Below are positions 6,346 to 12,482 of a stretch of 12,482 nucleotides of DNA, in pieces. The stretch is from Chitinophagaceae bacterium (lineage in GTDB: Bacteria; Bacteroidota; Bacteroidia; Chitinophagales; Chitinophagaceae), in the NCBI GenBank assembly GCA_025351145.1, contig JANXWM010000741.1, positions 1-12,482 of the forward strand, given 5' to 3'. The notes beneath the pieces were generated by a model. The model ran no database searches. It saw nothing but the letters and a program-made list of their open reading frames with translations, and was not told the DNA's origin. How positions within the stretch are numbered: the first letter of the stretch is position 1; every line of letters begins with the position of its first letter. The translations under genes and the position numbers were made by a program.

Positions 6346-7047
6346 ATGACTGATTTTAGGCCGAGTAGTTTTCAAATATTACCAACTGTAATAAAGAACC
6401 TGCTTATTATAAATGTTCTGGTATTTATAGCTCAGTTAGTGTTACCTGTTTCGGTAATAAATATGAACAACCTGTTTGCATTACACACATGGCAGAGTGA
6501 ATTATTCAAGCCCTGGCAATTCATAACATATATGTTTATGCATTCAACCGATGATTACACTCATATTCTTTTTAATATGTATGCCTTGTGGATGTTTGGC
6601 TCGGTACTTGAAAATGCGTGGGGTCCAAAAAGATTTCTTACATTTTATATTGTATCCGGCTTGGGGGCAGCTCTATGCCACATGATTGTACTTTATTTCG
6701 AAAACCAGCCAGTAATAGATTTGTTTAACAGTATGCCCCTGCCACAACAGGAATATTACTCGCTGGACTTACAGCAAAGGCTTAATTCAACAACAATTGG
6801 AGCATCAGGCGCAGTTTTCGGTTGCCTTGCTGCATTTGGTTATTTATTTGCTGATACTTATGTCTATTTCATTGTTTTTCCTTTAAAGGCAAAGTGGTTT
6901 GTTTTACTATATGCAGGGTTTGAGCTTTTTTCCGCCATACAAAATAGCGCAGGCGATACGGTTGCACATTTTGCCCACCTTGGCGGAGCATTAACCGGAT
7001 TTTTAATGGTGTACTTCTGGAACAAAACAAAGAGAAGAACGTTTTAA
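6346..7047 (+). CDS. Rhomboid family intramembrane serine protease (active type)
   Basis: Multi-pass inner-membrane protease that cuts substrate transmembrane helices. The frame opens with TTG at 6337, but the ATG at 6346 fits better and gives 233 residues. The first hydrophobic helix is at about 17-38. The L1/TM2 region reads FITYMFMHS...HILFN, with the HxxxN pair His73 and Asn77. The catalytic Ser154 lies in GASGAVFG (152-159) and the partner His211 in HFAHLGGALTG (208-218). All residues of the Ser-His dyad and oxyanion support are present, so it should be active. An insert at about 118-148 before the catalytic helix, with NSMPLPQQEYYSLDLQQRLN, is typical of Bacteroidota rhomboids. It lies 24 bases after rlmD and 52 before a second, catalytically defective rhomboid. 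Its substrate is unknown. Confidence 0.93.
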   Translation: MTDFRPSSFQILPTVIKNLLIINVLVFIAQLVLPVSVINMNNLFALHTWQSELFKPWQFITYMFMHSTDDYTHILFNMYALWMFGSVLENAWGPKRFLTFYIVSGLGAALCHMIVLYFENQPVIDLFNSMPLPQQEYYSLDLQQRLNSTTIGASGAVFGCLAAFGYLFADTYVYFIVFPLKAKWFVLLYAGFELFSAIQNSAGDTVAHFAHLGGALTGFLMVYFWNKTKRRTF

Positions 7048-7099
7048 TATTTTGTAATAACTTGCTATTGATTGAAACCTATATAGAAAAACAAAGATT

Positions 7100-8035
7100 A
7101 TGGCAGTGATGCAGCAAAACAGAAGAAATAAAATATTACTGGGTCAGGATAATAATGCACTCACCTGGCTGATTATTATTAATACCGTAATATTTGTTAT
7201 TATCAACTTCATTAAAATCATTTATTTTCTTTCGTACGATACCAATATGGTGGCACAGCAAAATTTTCATCTGCAGATATTAGATTGGTTCTCTCTGCCG
7301 GCAGGTGCAGATAAATTAGCCAGCAGGCCATGGACTATTCTGTTATACATGTTTTCGCATGAAAGCGTATGGCAGTTAATAGGGACCCTGTTGTGGCTAT
7401 GGGGTTTTGGAAATATTTTACAGGACCTTGCCGGTAATGCAAAACTGTTTCCTGTTTATATTTACGGGGGCCTTGCAGGAGCCTTATTTTTTATTTTGAT
7501 ATCTAATCTTATCCCCCAGTATAAGGATGCAACAGAAGCTGCTTTGCCATTTTTGGGTGGCGGTGCAGCAGTAATGGCTGTGGCACTGGCCGCAACAACA
7601 CTGGCTCCTGATTACAGGATTTTTCCAATGATCTACGGCGGTATTCCTTTATGGGTACTTACTTTAATATTTGTAGCAGTAGATTATGCCACAATAGCAA
7701 GCAGCAGCGGCAGTTTTGCCGTAGCACACCTGGCAGGAGGTGCCATTGGTTTTTTATTCGTTAAACAAATGCAGAAAGGAAACGACTGGAGCGGGTGGAT
7801 GATCCGTTTAATGAACTGGTTTAATAACCTTTTTAACCCAGAAACAAAATTCAAAAAAAAGCCTTTTTCTCAGCAAAATTTTTATAAAGCAGAACGTAAG
7901 CCTTTCGAAAAAATACCCAGGATAACCCAACAAAAATTAGACGAAATACTCGACAAAATAAACCAGGATGGTTACCAATCCCTTTCTGCAGAAGAAAAAG
8001 AATTTTTAAAAAAAGCCAGCCAGGAAGATATATAA
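7100..8035 (+). CDS. Rhomboid-like protein lacking catalytic serine (pseudo-rhomboid) with C-terminal cytosolic domain
   Basis: A 311-residue rhomboid-fold membrane protein. The first helix is at about 21-44, and the L1/TM2 region reads RPWTILLYMFSHES...LLWLWGFGN. Where active rhomboids have GASGAV, this one has GGGAAV (153-158), so Gly155 replaces the nucleophilic serine. The HxxxN pair of TM2 is replaced by Gln92 and Thr96 in QLIGT. The second catalytic His survives as His210 in VAHLAGGAIG. It is therefore probably proteolytically inactive, comparable in principle to iRhoms, and may bind substrates or partner with the active rhomboid next door. After the last helix (about 205-222) comes a cytosolic tail with an amphipathic KIPRITQQKLDEILDKINQD segment and GYQSLSAEEKEFLKKAS (291-307). 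I associate this tail with the DUF6576 domain of Bacteroidota rhomboids. The tandem active/inactive pair followed by an EEP gene is an arrangement I recall from other Bacteroidota. Confidence 0.9.
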   Translation: MAVMQQNRRNKILLGQDNNALTWLIIINTVIFVIINFIKIIYFLSYDTNMVAQQNFHLQILDWFSLPAGADKLASRPWTILLYMFSHESVWQLIGTLLWLWGFGNILQDLAGNAKLFPVYIYGGLAGALFFILISNLIPQYKDATEAALPFLGGGAAVMAVALAATTLAPDYRIFPMIYGGIPLWVLTLIFVAVDYATIASSSGSFAVAHLAGGAIGFLFVKQMQKGNDWSGWMIRLMNWFNNLFNPETKFKKKPFSQQNFYKAERKPFEKIPRITQQKLDEILDKINQDGYQSLSAEEKEFLKKASQEDI

Positions 8036-8054
8036 ACCTACCCTTTAAAATAAA

Positions 8055-9194
8055 ATGAAAATAATTTTTAAAACGCTCTGGATCATTGCCTGCATCCCGC
8101 TCGTAAGTGTATTCCTGCTTGCTTCATTCAGTATTTTTATTCCACCGGCTTCATTTTCTTATATCAGTATTTTAAGTCTTGGCTTTCCTTATATACTGGC
8201 AGTTTATATTCTTTTTTTAATCATCAGTTTTTTTGCCGAAAGAAAACTGGCGTATATCATGCTCATCATTTTACCTGCCGCAACCTTTAATACCGTCAAC
8301 ACTTTTGCGTTACGAACCCCAATAACCTGGCAAACAAAAAAAGACAGCTCTGCCCTGCGTGTAATGACATGGAATGTTCAAAGCTTTACCAATTACCTGC
8401 GCAAAAAAAAATCCGTATCCGCTTATAAAACAAGTAAGGATTCTATACTGGCAACCATAAAAACATATAACCCCGATGTGGTCTGCTTCCAGGAATACAG
8501 CAACATAGAAAATGCTAAACGCCGTACTTCCATCAGGAAACAAATGGATACACTTGGCTACCATTATTCTTTTTGTTCAAAAGACAGATCGGGCAGTTTG
8601 CCAAAAAACCCGAATGTGCTTTTAGAAAGCGGAGTTGCAATCTTCAGCAAAACTCCCATAAAAGATACAGGAAGGGTGAACATTAACCACGACGAAAACA
8701 ACGAAAACCTTGTTTATGCAGATATTCTTTTTAACAACAAGCCCGTGAGGATTTTTACAGCACACCTGCAGTCGTTCACTATTTATAAAGACACTTCCGA
8801 AGCAAAAAATGGCGACGAAAATATTTATGAAATTACCTACAAAAGAAGAAAAGCTGCTGAATATAAAGTTCGTGAAACAGAAATAAAGCATCAGGAAGAA
8901 GTAGCGGTTATAAGGGAGCAGATCAATAAAAGCAAGAACCCGGTTATCTATTGCGGCGACTTAAATATAACCCCAACTTCTTATAATTACCGCAGCTTAA
9001 AAGGCAATAACCTTCAGGATGCTTTTCTTGAAAAAGGCTCGGGCATTGGCAATACTTTTTACAAAATCGGGCCCACGCTCCGCATTGATGTTTGCCTTGC
9101 AGATAAAAGCCTGCAGGTGCAGCAGTGCAAGAGAGACAAGATAAAATTATCCGATCATTACCCCGTAATTGCAGACCTGAGCTGGAAGAAATAA
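8055..9194 (+). CDS. Membrane-anchored endonuclease/exonuclease/phosphatase family protein
   Basis: A 379-residue protein with three hydrophobic helices at the N-terminus (about 7-29, 36-61 and 66-84), followed by an EEP (DNase I-like) metal-dependent phosphoesterase domain. The domain motifs are all present: MTWNVQSF (104-111), the metal ligand Glu147 in CFQEY, SGVAIFSK (192-199), FTAHLQS with His237, CGDLN (300-304, Asp302/Asn304), RIDVCL with Asp345, and the terminal SDHYPV (366-371) with the catalytic His. A charged insert (about 243-290) separates the two halves. The substrate may be nucleic acid, phosphoinositide-like lipid or another phosphodiester, and cannot be chosen from sequence. 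If the second helix pair is a hairpin, the catalytic domain probably faces the periplasm, but the topology is uncertain. It lies 19 bases after the pseudo-rhomboid gene, so it is likely in the same operon. Repeat copy E starts 4 bases after its stop. Confidence 0.9.
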   Translation: MKIIFKTLWIIACIPLVSVFLLASFSIFIPPASFSYISILSLGFPYILAVYILFLIISFFAERKLAYIMLIILPAATFNTVNTFALRTPITWQTKKDSSALRVMTWNVQSFTNYLRKKKSVSAYKTSKDSILATIKTYNPDVVCFQEYSNIENAKRRTSIRKQMDTLGYHYSFCSKDRSGSLPKNPNVLLESGVAIFSKTPIKDTGRVNINHDENNENLVYADILFNNKPVRIFTAHLQSFTIYKDTSEAKNGDENIYEITYKRRKAAEYKVRETEIKHQEEVAVIREQINKSKNPVIYCGDLNITPTSYNYRSLKGNNLQDAFLEKGSGIGNTFYKIGPTLRIDVCLADKSLQVQQCKRDKIKLSDHYPVIADLSWKK

Positions 9195-9198
9195 AACA

Positions 9199-9265
9199 GC
9201 CATTTTGTACCCGGCAATTGAATTACTATGACGCTCTGTTGCGTCGCACTCTTGTACGTTCGGAA
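9199..9265 (+). repeat. Intergenic repeat copy E
   Basis: Plus-orientation copy beginning about 4 bases after the stop codon of the EEP gene. The exact core TTGCGTCGCACTCTTGTAC is at 9239-9257, followed by GTTCGGAA. Upstream of the core are CCCGGCA and CTATGACGCT, which also appear in similar form in copies A and F. Confidence 0.85.
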
Positions 9266-9330
9266 TTTTTATTGAACTTTTATCGAAGCGTATCGCTTCA
9301 ATCTACGCACCGGTAAAAGCTGGGTAGTAT

Positions 9331-9398
9331 ATCCAGCCGTACAAGTGAGTGACACAACAATGCATCATAGCATTACCGCTGCTTGTGCCCCAAAATGC
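9331..9398 (-). repeat. Intergenic repeat copy F (diverged)
   Basis: Minus-orientation copy facing copy E. Its core (9357-9339) matches the 19-bp consensus at 15 positions. The similarity runs through the whole element: an outer GCATTTTG, then CTATGATGC before the core and GTACGGCTGGA after it, paralleling GCCATTTTG, CTATGACGC and GTACGTTCGGA of copy E. It appears to be an older, decayed member. Confidence 0.7.
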
Positions 9399-9442
9399 TT
9401 TTAAAAAAGAACCGGTTAGCAGTAATTAAAATAACTCAATAC

Positions 9443-9471
9443 TTTGGCTGCTTTGTAAATCCATATTTTTT
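9443..9471 (+). promoter_or_regulatory. Candidate promoter for the beta-propeller gene
   Basis: TTTG (9443-9446), a 17-base spacer and TATTTTTT (9464-9471) match the Bacteroidota -33/-7 pattern, with 7 of 8 positions in the -7 box. It would start transcripts around 9478, about 30-45 bases before the two possible ATG starts. The AT-rich context makes this only suggestive. Confidence 0.35.
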
Positions 9472-9509
9472 AAATAACTTGTAAGCATCGAACCCTGCTA
9501 AAATATTTA

Positions 9510-12410
9510 ATGATTACTATTATGTTACCCATAATACCGGCCCGTTTTACAATAACCATATTTATGCTGGCCACAATGTCTGTGTTCATTTCCTGCAATA
9601 CAAAACAGGATTTCCCCAAGCCAACAGAAGGAGAGGAAAATGAAAACCAGCTTGAGCAATACTTTGAATTTATTCATAGGGCCGATCCAAATACCGACTG
9701 GCATGCGATTGAAAGAAAAAATGCGGCAGACGCCTTTGCCAACAGGCAAAATTTACTTCGGCTGAATGGTCAGTCAAAAACCGAATACCTGGCAAACAAC
9801 CAGCTCATTGGGCAATGGAACGAACGGGGCAGCAATAATCTTGCAGGCAATGTAAAAGCGATGGATTATGTTCCATCTACCGGGGCGCTATACCTTATAT
9901 CGGCAGGAGGTACGTTATGGAAAGGAACAATTACCGGTTCTAACTGGACTATTTTAAACCAAAATATCCGTTGCAGGCCCGATATTTTGAAAGTGATTCT
10001 TAACAAAAATGGAGCTCCCCGCATATTGGTGAGCTTCGATAATAAAGTGGAGTATTCGGATAATGACGGGCAAACATTTAGCCCGGCAACCGGGATAGAT
10101 TTTTTAATTGAATCATCAAAAAACAGAATTGTAAGTATTACGCCACTCATTGATAAATACCAGACAATTTATTGCGTTACACGCTCAAAAGAAGACACTG
10201 CATCCGCCGTTTTACCCAGCATGTTGTTGTACCGTTCGATAGATTTAGGAGCCAGCTTTGAACAGATATACAGGTTTCCACCTGGAGAAGATACCGCTTC
10301 TTTATCGGTAAATAAACCGTATAACAGCAATCATTTTTTTGCACTTGATACTAAGACAAATACAGGCCGGGTAACTATGTTCTCCATATTAGATGGAAAA
10401 TTATCTGTTTTAAAAACTTCCGGGGATGTTCGTATTCCAAAAAATGCCAGTTGCATTTTAAAAGGTTTTTCCAATGGCACAAAACTTACACAGTATTTAA
10501 TGGTGGGCAATACTGCAATTTGGCAAACAACTGATACAGGTGCTACATGGATTGCAAAGGATACACTACTACCAGAAAAGTCATGGGACAGGCTGGATAT
10601 CGGCAGCAATGCAAACACACTATTCATTGGCCGCGTAAATGCTTACCGCAGTGTTGATGGGGGCACCACATGGACAACCGTAAACGACTGGACGGAATAT
10701 TATGGAAATGCATCGCAAAAACTGCATGCGGATATTATGGATATTGCCTCGTTCAAAAATCCGGATAACAGGCCTTTTACCATTACCAGCACACATGGCG
10801 GCAGTTATGTTTCCTACGATGATCTTGCAACCAATACAAACCTCAGCCTTAGCGGATTAAATACAGGCCAGTTCTACGATGTATTATCCGACCAGGACAA
10901 TACCAACAACATTTACGGAGGTTCGCAGGACCAGGGTTTCCAGAGGGCGTTAAAGGCCAATTCATCTAATGGGCCACTCATTTTTTCTCAGGCACCAAGC
11001 GGTGATTATACATCCCTTACATTTAGCGGAAGCCCTAAACATTTATGGGTACAGGCACCGCAGGGATATTTGGATTATTATGTTACACCAGATAAACCAG
11101 ACAGTGTAATAGAAAGCGACAACACCTTTAAAGTACCCGGAAAACAATTACCCAACACCAGGTGGATGTTGCCGGTTGCAAACACCGGAAAAAATAGAAA
11201 TGAAGTGTATGTTGGTGGCGGCAATATTAAAGGTGATACAGGGTCTTATCTTATAAAATTAGCTCCTGCAGAAACTCCGCCTTATGAAATAGCATCTTCA
11301 CAATTCGATTATAATTTCAGGCTCAATTCAACTACCCGAAAAGCCGGCATCAGTGCAATTGCGGCAGATAAAACAGATGATAAAAACATTTACGTAGGCG
11401 CAGAAGACGGCACTTTCTTTTACAGCAATGATGATGGCACAAACTGGAACATAACCGAATCCTTCAACGGCCCCAAACCAATTTATTTATATGGCGGTGC
11501 CATACTTTCATCAAAGGTTTCTCCAGGTACGGTTTGGTATGGGGGCAGCGGATATTCTAACCCGCCGGTATATGTTTCAACTGATGCTGGTAAAAGCTTT
11601 ACAGATATGAGTGATGGATTGCCCTCAACTTTTGTTCACCGCTTCGCCGCTAACCCTGATGAATCCATGCTGTTCGCTGCCACAGATGCAGGGCCTTACG
11701 TGTATATTGTTGCCGATAAAAAATGGTATCCCATGCTCGGGTTAAACGCACCTGTTCAAAACTATACTTCTGTTGAGTATATTACATCTTCGAATACCGT
11801 AAGGTTTGGAACCTTTGGCCGCGGCATTTGGGATTTTGTAATTAATACCGTGCTTCCCGCAAATATGCTTGCATTTAATGCAGCGCTTAACGGTAACGAT
11901 GTTCAGTTAAACTGGAGCATTACTAATACACAAGACCTCACTAATATGGAAGTACAGCGTTCGTATGATGCATATAGCTTTACCGGCATTGCAACTGTAA
12001 AAGCAATAAACAGCGCCGCAACGGTACAGCAATACGGCTCCATAGATAACAACCCTTTCAGCAACGGCCATAACGTTATTTATTACCGCATTAAATTGAA
12101 CAGCAAGAATGGCACAACAAAATATTCGGTTATAAAAGCGGTAAGATCCAGCAACACAAATGTGGTAATAAATGCATGGCCCAATCCCGTAAAAGATTTT
12201 ATTCGCATAGAATTAAATCTTCCGGCGCAGCAAAATGTACAGCTTGTTTTAGCTGATATCAATGGCCGCATTTTATACAATGTAACCAAATTATATACAC
12301 AGGGCAACAGCAACGAAAGCCTTCCAGTAAATAATCTTTTACCGGGTATGTATTTGCTTAATGCAAAAGGCAATGGCTGGCAAAAAACAATAAAAATAAT
12401 AAAGCAGTAA
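9510..12410 (+). CDS. Asp-box (BNR/sortilin-like) beta-propeller surface protein with T9SS sorting domain
   Basis: A 966-residue exported protein. The N-terminus is hydrophobic (about 14-27) and ends FISC at Cys29, a possible lipobox. ATG 9522 (residue 5) is an equally plausible start and gives a more typical signal length. Six Asp-box motifs of the S-x-D-x-G-x-x-W/F type mark propeller blades: 183-190, 243-250, 340-347, 381-388, 639-646 and 690-697. The propeller closes with RFGTFGRGIWDF (765-776). A fibronectin-III-like module follows (about 782-880: MLAFNAALNGNDVQLNWS...YYRIKL). The last 80 or so residues form a type A T9SS sorting domain with AWPNPVKDFIRIEL (889-902), DINGRILY (916-923) and LLPGMYLL (943-950). 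It should thus be exported by Sec and carried across the outer membrane. Asp-box propellers can bind or cleave glycans or serve as scaffolds; no sialidase active-site set is recognisable, so I assign no enzymatic activity. Confidence 0.9.
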   Translation: MITIMLPIIPARFTITIFMLATMSVFISCNTKQDFPKPTEGEENENQLEQYFEFIHRADPNTDWHAIERKNAADAFANRQNLLRLNGQSKTEYLANNQLIGQWNERGSNNLAGNVKAMDYVPSTGALYLISAGGTLWKGTITGSNWTILNQNIRCRPDILKVILNKNGAPRILVSFDNKVEYSDNDGQTFSPATGIDFLIESSKNRIVSITPLIDKYQTIYCVTRSKEDTASAVLPSMLLYRSIDLGASFEQIYRFPPGEDTASLSVNKPYNSNHFFALDTKTNTGRVTMFSILDGKLSVLKTSGDVRIPKNASCILKGFSNGTKLTQYLMVGNTAIWQTTDTGATWIAKDTLLPEKSWDRLDIGSNANTLFIGRVNAYRSVDGGTTWTTVNDWTEYYGNASQKLHADIMDIASFKNPDNRPFTITSTHGGSYVSYDDLATNTNLSLSGLNTGQFYDVLSDQDNTNNIYGGSQDQGFQRALKANSSNGPLIFSQAPSGDYTSLTFSGSPKHLWVQAPQGYLDYYVTPDKPDSVIESDNTFKVPGKQLPNTRWMLPVANTGKNRNEVYVGGGNIKGDTGSYLIKLAPAETPPYEIASSQFDYNFRLNSTTRKAGISAIAADKTDDKNIYVGAEDGTFFYSNDDGTNWNITESFNGPKPIYLYGGAILSSKVSPGTVWYGGSGYSNPPVYVSTDAGKSFTDMSDGLPSTFVHRFAANPDESMLFAATDAGPYVYIVADKKWYPMLGLNAPVQNYTSVEYITSSNTVRFGTFGRGIWDFVINTVLPANMLAFNAALNGNDVQLNWSITNTQDLTNMEVQRSYDAYSFTGIATVKAINSAATVQQYGSIDNNPFSNGHNVIYYRIKLNSKNGTTKYSVIKAVRSSNTNVVINAWPNPVKDFIRIELNLPAQQNVQLVLADINGRILYNVTKLYTQGNSNESLPVNNLLPGMYLLNAKGNGWQKTIKIIKQ

Positions 12411-12428
12411 GTTCAAAATATTGATTCG

Positions 12429-12458
12429 AAAAACGCTGTAAATTTTGCAGCGTTTTTT
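12429..12458 (+). terminator. Intrinsic terminator after the beta-propeller gene
   Basis: AAAAACGCTG (12429-12438) pairs with CAGCGTTTTT (12448-12457) around a 9-base loop, giving a 10-bp stem that runs into a T-rich end, 18 bases after the stop codon. The A-rich upstream side means it could also stop transcription arriving from the right. It is the only classic rho-independent terminator I see; the other gene ends carry the repeat elements instead. Confidence 0.85.
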
Positions 12459-12482
12459 ATGAGCCCAACTGAAGAATATGAA

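Larger units (their letters stand above)
9199..9398. repeat. Composite inverted-pair element before the propeller gene
   Basis: The 315-base interval 9195-9509 contains no gene. Its first 200 bases are a pair of inverted repeat copies (E and F) around a spacer of about 65 bases. Within the spacer, GAAGCG-TAT-CGCTTC (9285-9299) is a perfect 6-bp stem with a 3-base loop. The arrangement parallels the C/D element, but the spacer is unrelated to the heptad arrays. The remaining 111 bases (9399-9509) are AT-rich and hold only a candidate promoter. Confidence 0.7.

Noticed and set aside
9125..9316. 63-codon plus-strand open frame overlapping the end of the EEP gene
   Set aside because: It overlaps the real gene out of frame and continues into repeat copy E. 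It has no start signal or domain.
1464..9357. CRISPR array made from the recurring 19-bp core
   Set aside because: Copies are far apart, lie in both orientations and have no regular spacers. No cas genes are present.
12459..12482. ATG with eight open codons at the right edge (MSPTEEYE)
   Set aside because: The ATG directly abuts the terminator T-tract, and only eight codons are visible. A gene start cannot be supported.

Overview
The window looks like chromosomal DNA of a Bacteroidota bacterium, most likely of the Chitinophagaceae or a near relative. Supporting signs are a C-terminal type IX secretion (T9SS) sorting domain, TAnnTTTG-type -7 promoter elements, weak or absent Shine-Dalgarno sequences, a tandem rhomboid pair of a kind typical of this phylum, a DUF5009/HGSNAT-type membrane acetyltransferase, and AT-leaning coding sequence. 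I see no phage, plasmid, integrase, transposase, CRISPR, rRNA or tRNA genes.

Layout from left to right. At 1-173 (minus) is the N-terminus of a membrane acetyltransferase cut by the window edge. It diverges from a membrane-anchored or secreted GH18 chitinase-like hydrolase (279-1421, plus). Two small minus-strand genes of unknown function follow: a 108-residue helical protein (1526-1852) and a 154-residue putative lipoprotein (1905-2369). A CorA-type Mg2+/Co2+ channel (2600-3697, minus) diverges from a ComB-family phosphatase (3867-4589, plus). Next is a likely four-gene plus-strand operon: RlmD-type rRNA methyltransferase (4894-6321), an apparently active rhomboid protease (6346-7047), a rhomboid lacking its catalytic serine (7100-8035), and a membrane-anchored endonuclease/exonuclease/phosphatase (EEP) protein (8055-9194). 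Last is a 966-residue Asp-box beta-propeller protein with a T9SS tail (9510-12410), followed by a clear intrinsic terminator.

The most unusual feature is an intergenic repeat family. A roughly 60-70 bp element with the 19-bp core TTGCGTCGCACTCTTGTAC occurs six times, always between genes, and forms three inward-facing inverted pairs: A/B around the two small minus-strand genes, C/D filling the comB-rlmD gap, and E/F filling the gap before the propeller gene. Four copies (A, B, C, E) begin 2 to about 26 bases after a stop codon and have the same orientation relative to that gene. The C/D pair encloses a second structure: two inverted 31-base arrays in which AGC (left) or GCT (right) recurs exactly every 7 bases. 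The arrangement resembles paired REP elements (REPIN/BIME-like), but no mobilising enzyme is in the window.

Functionally the genes are a mixture: glycan breakdown and amino-sugar acetylation at the left, ion transport, sulfonate-related phosphatase chemistry, rRNA modification, intramembrane proteolysis and surface display. Two genes (comB, rlmD) have a perfect TAnnTTTG hexamer-like box only 4-5 bases before the start codon, which implies leaderless or nearly leaderless transcripts.
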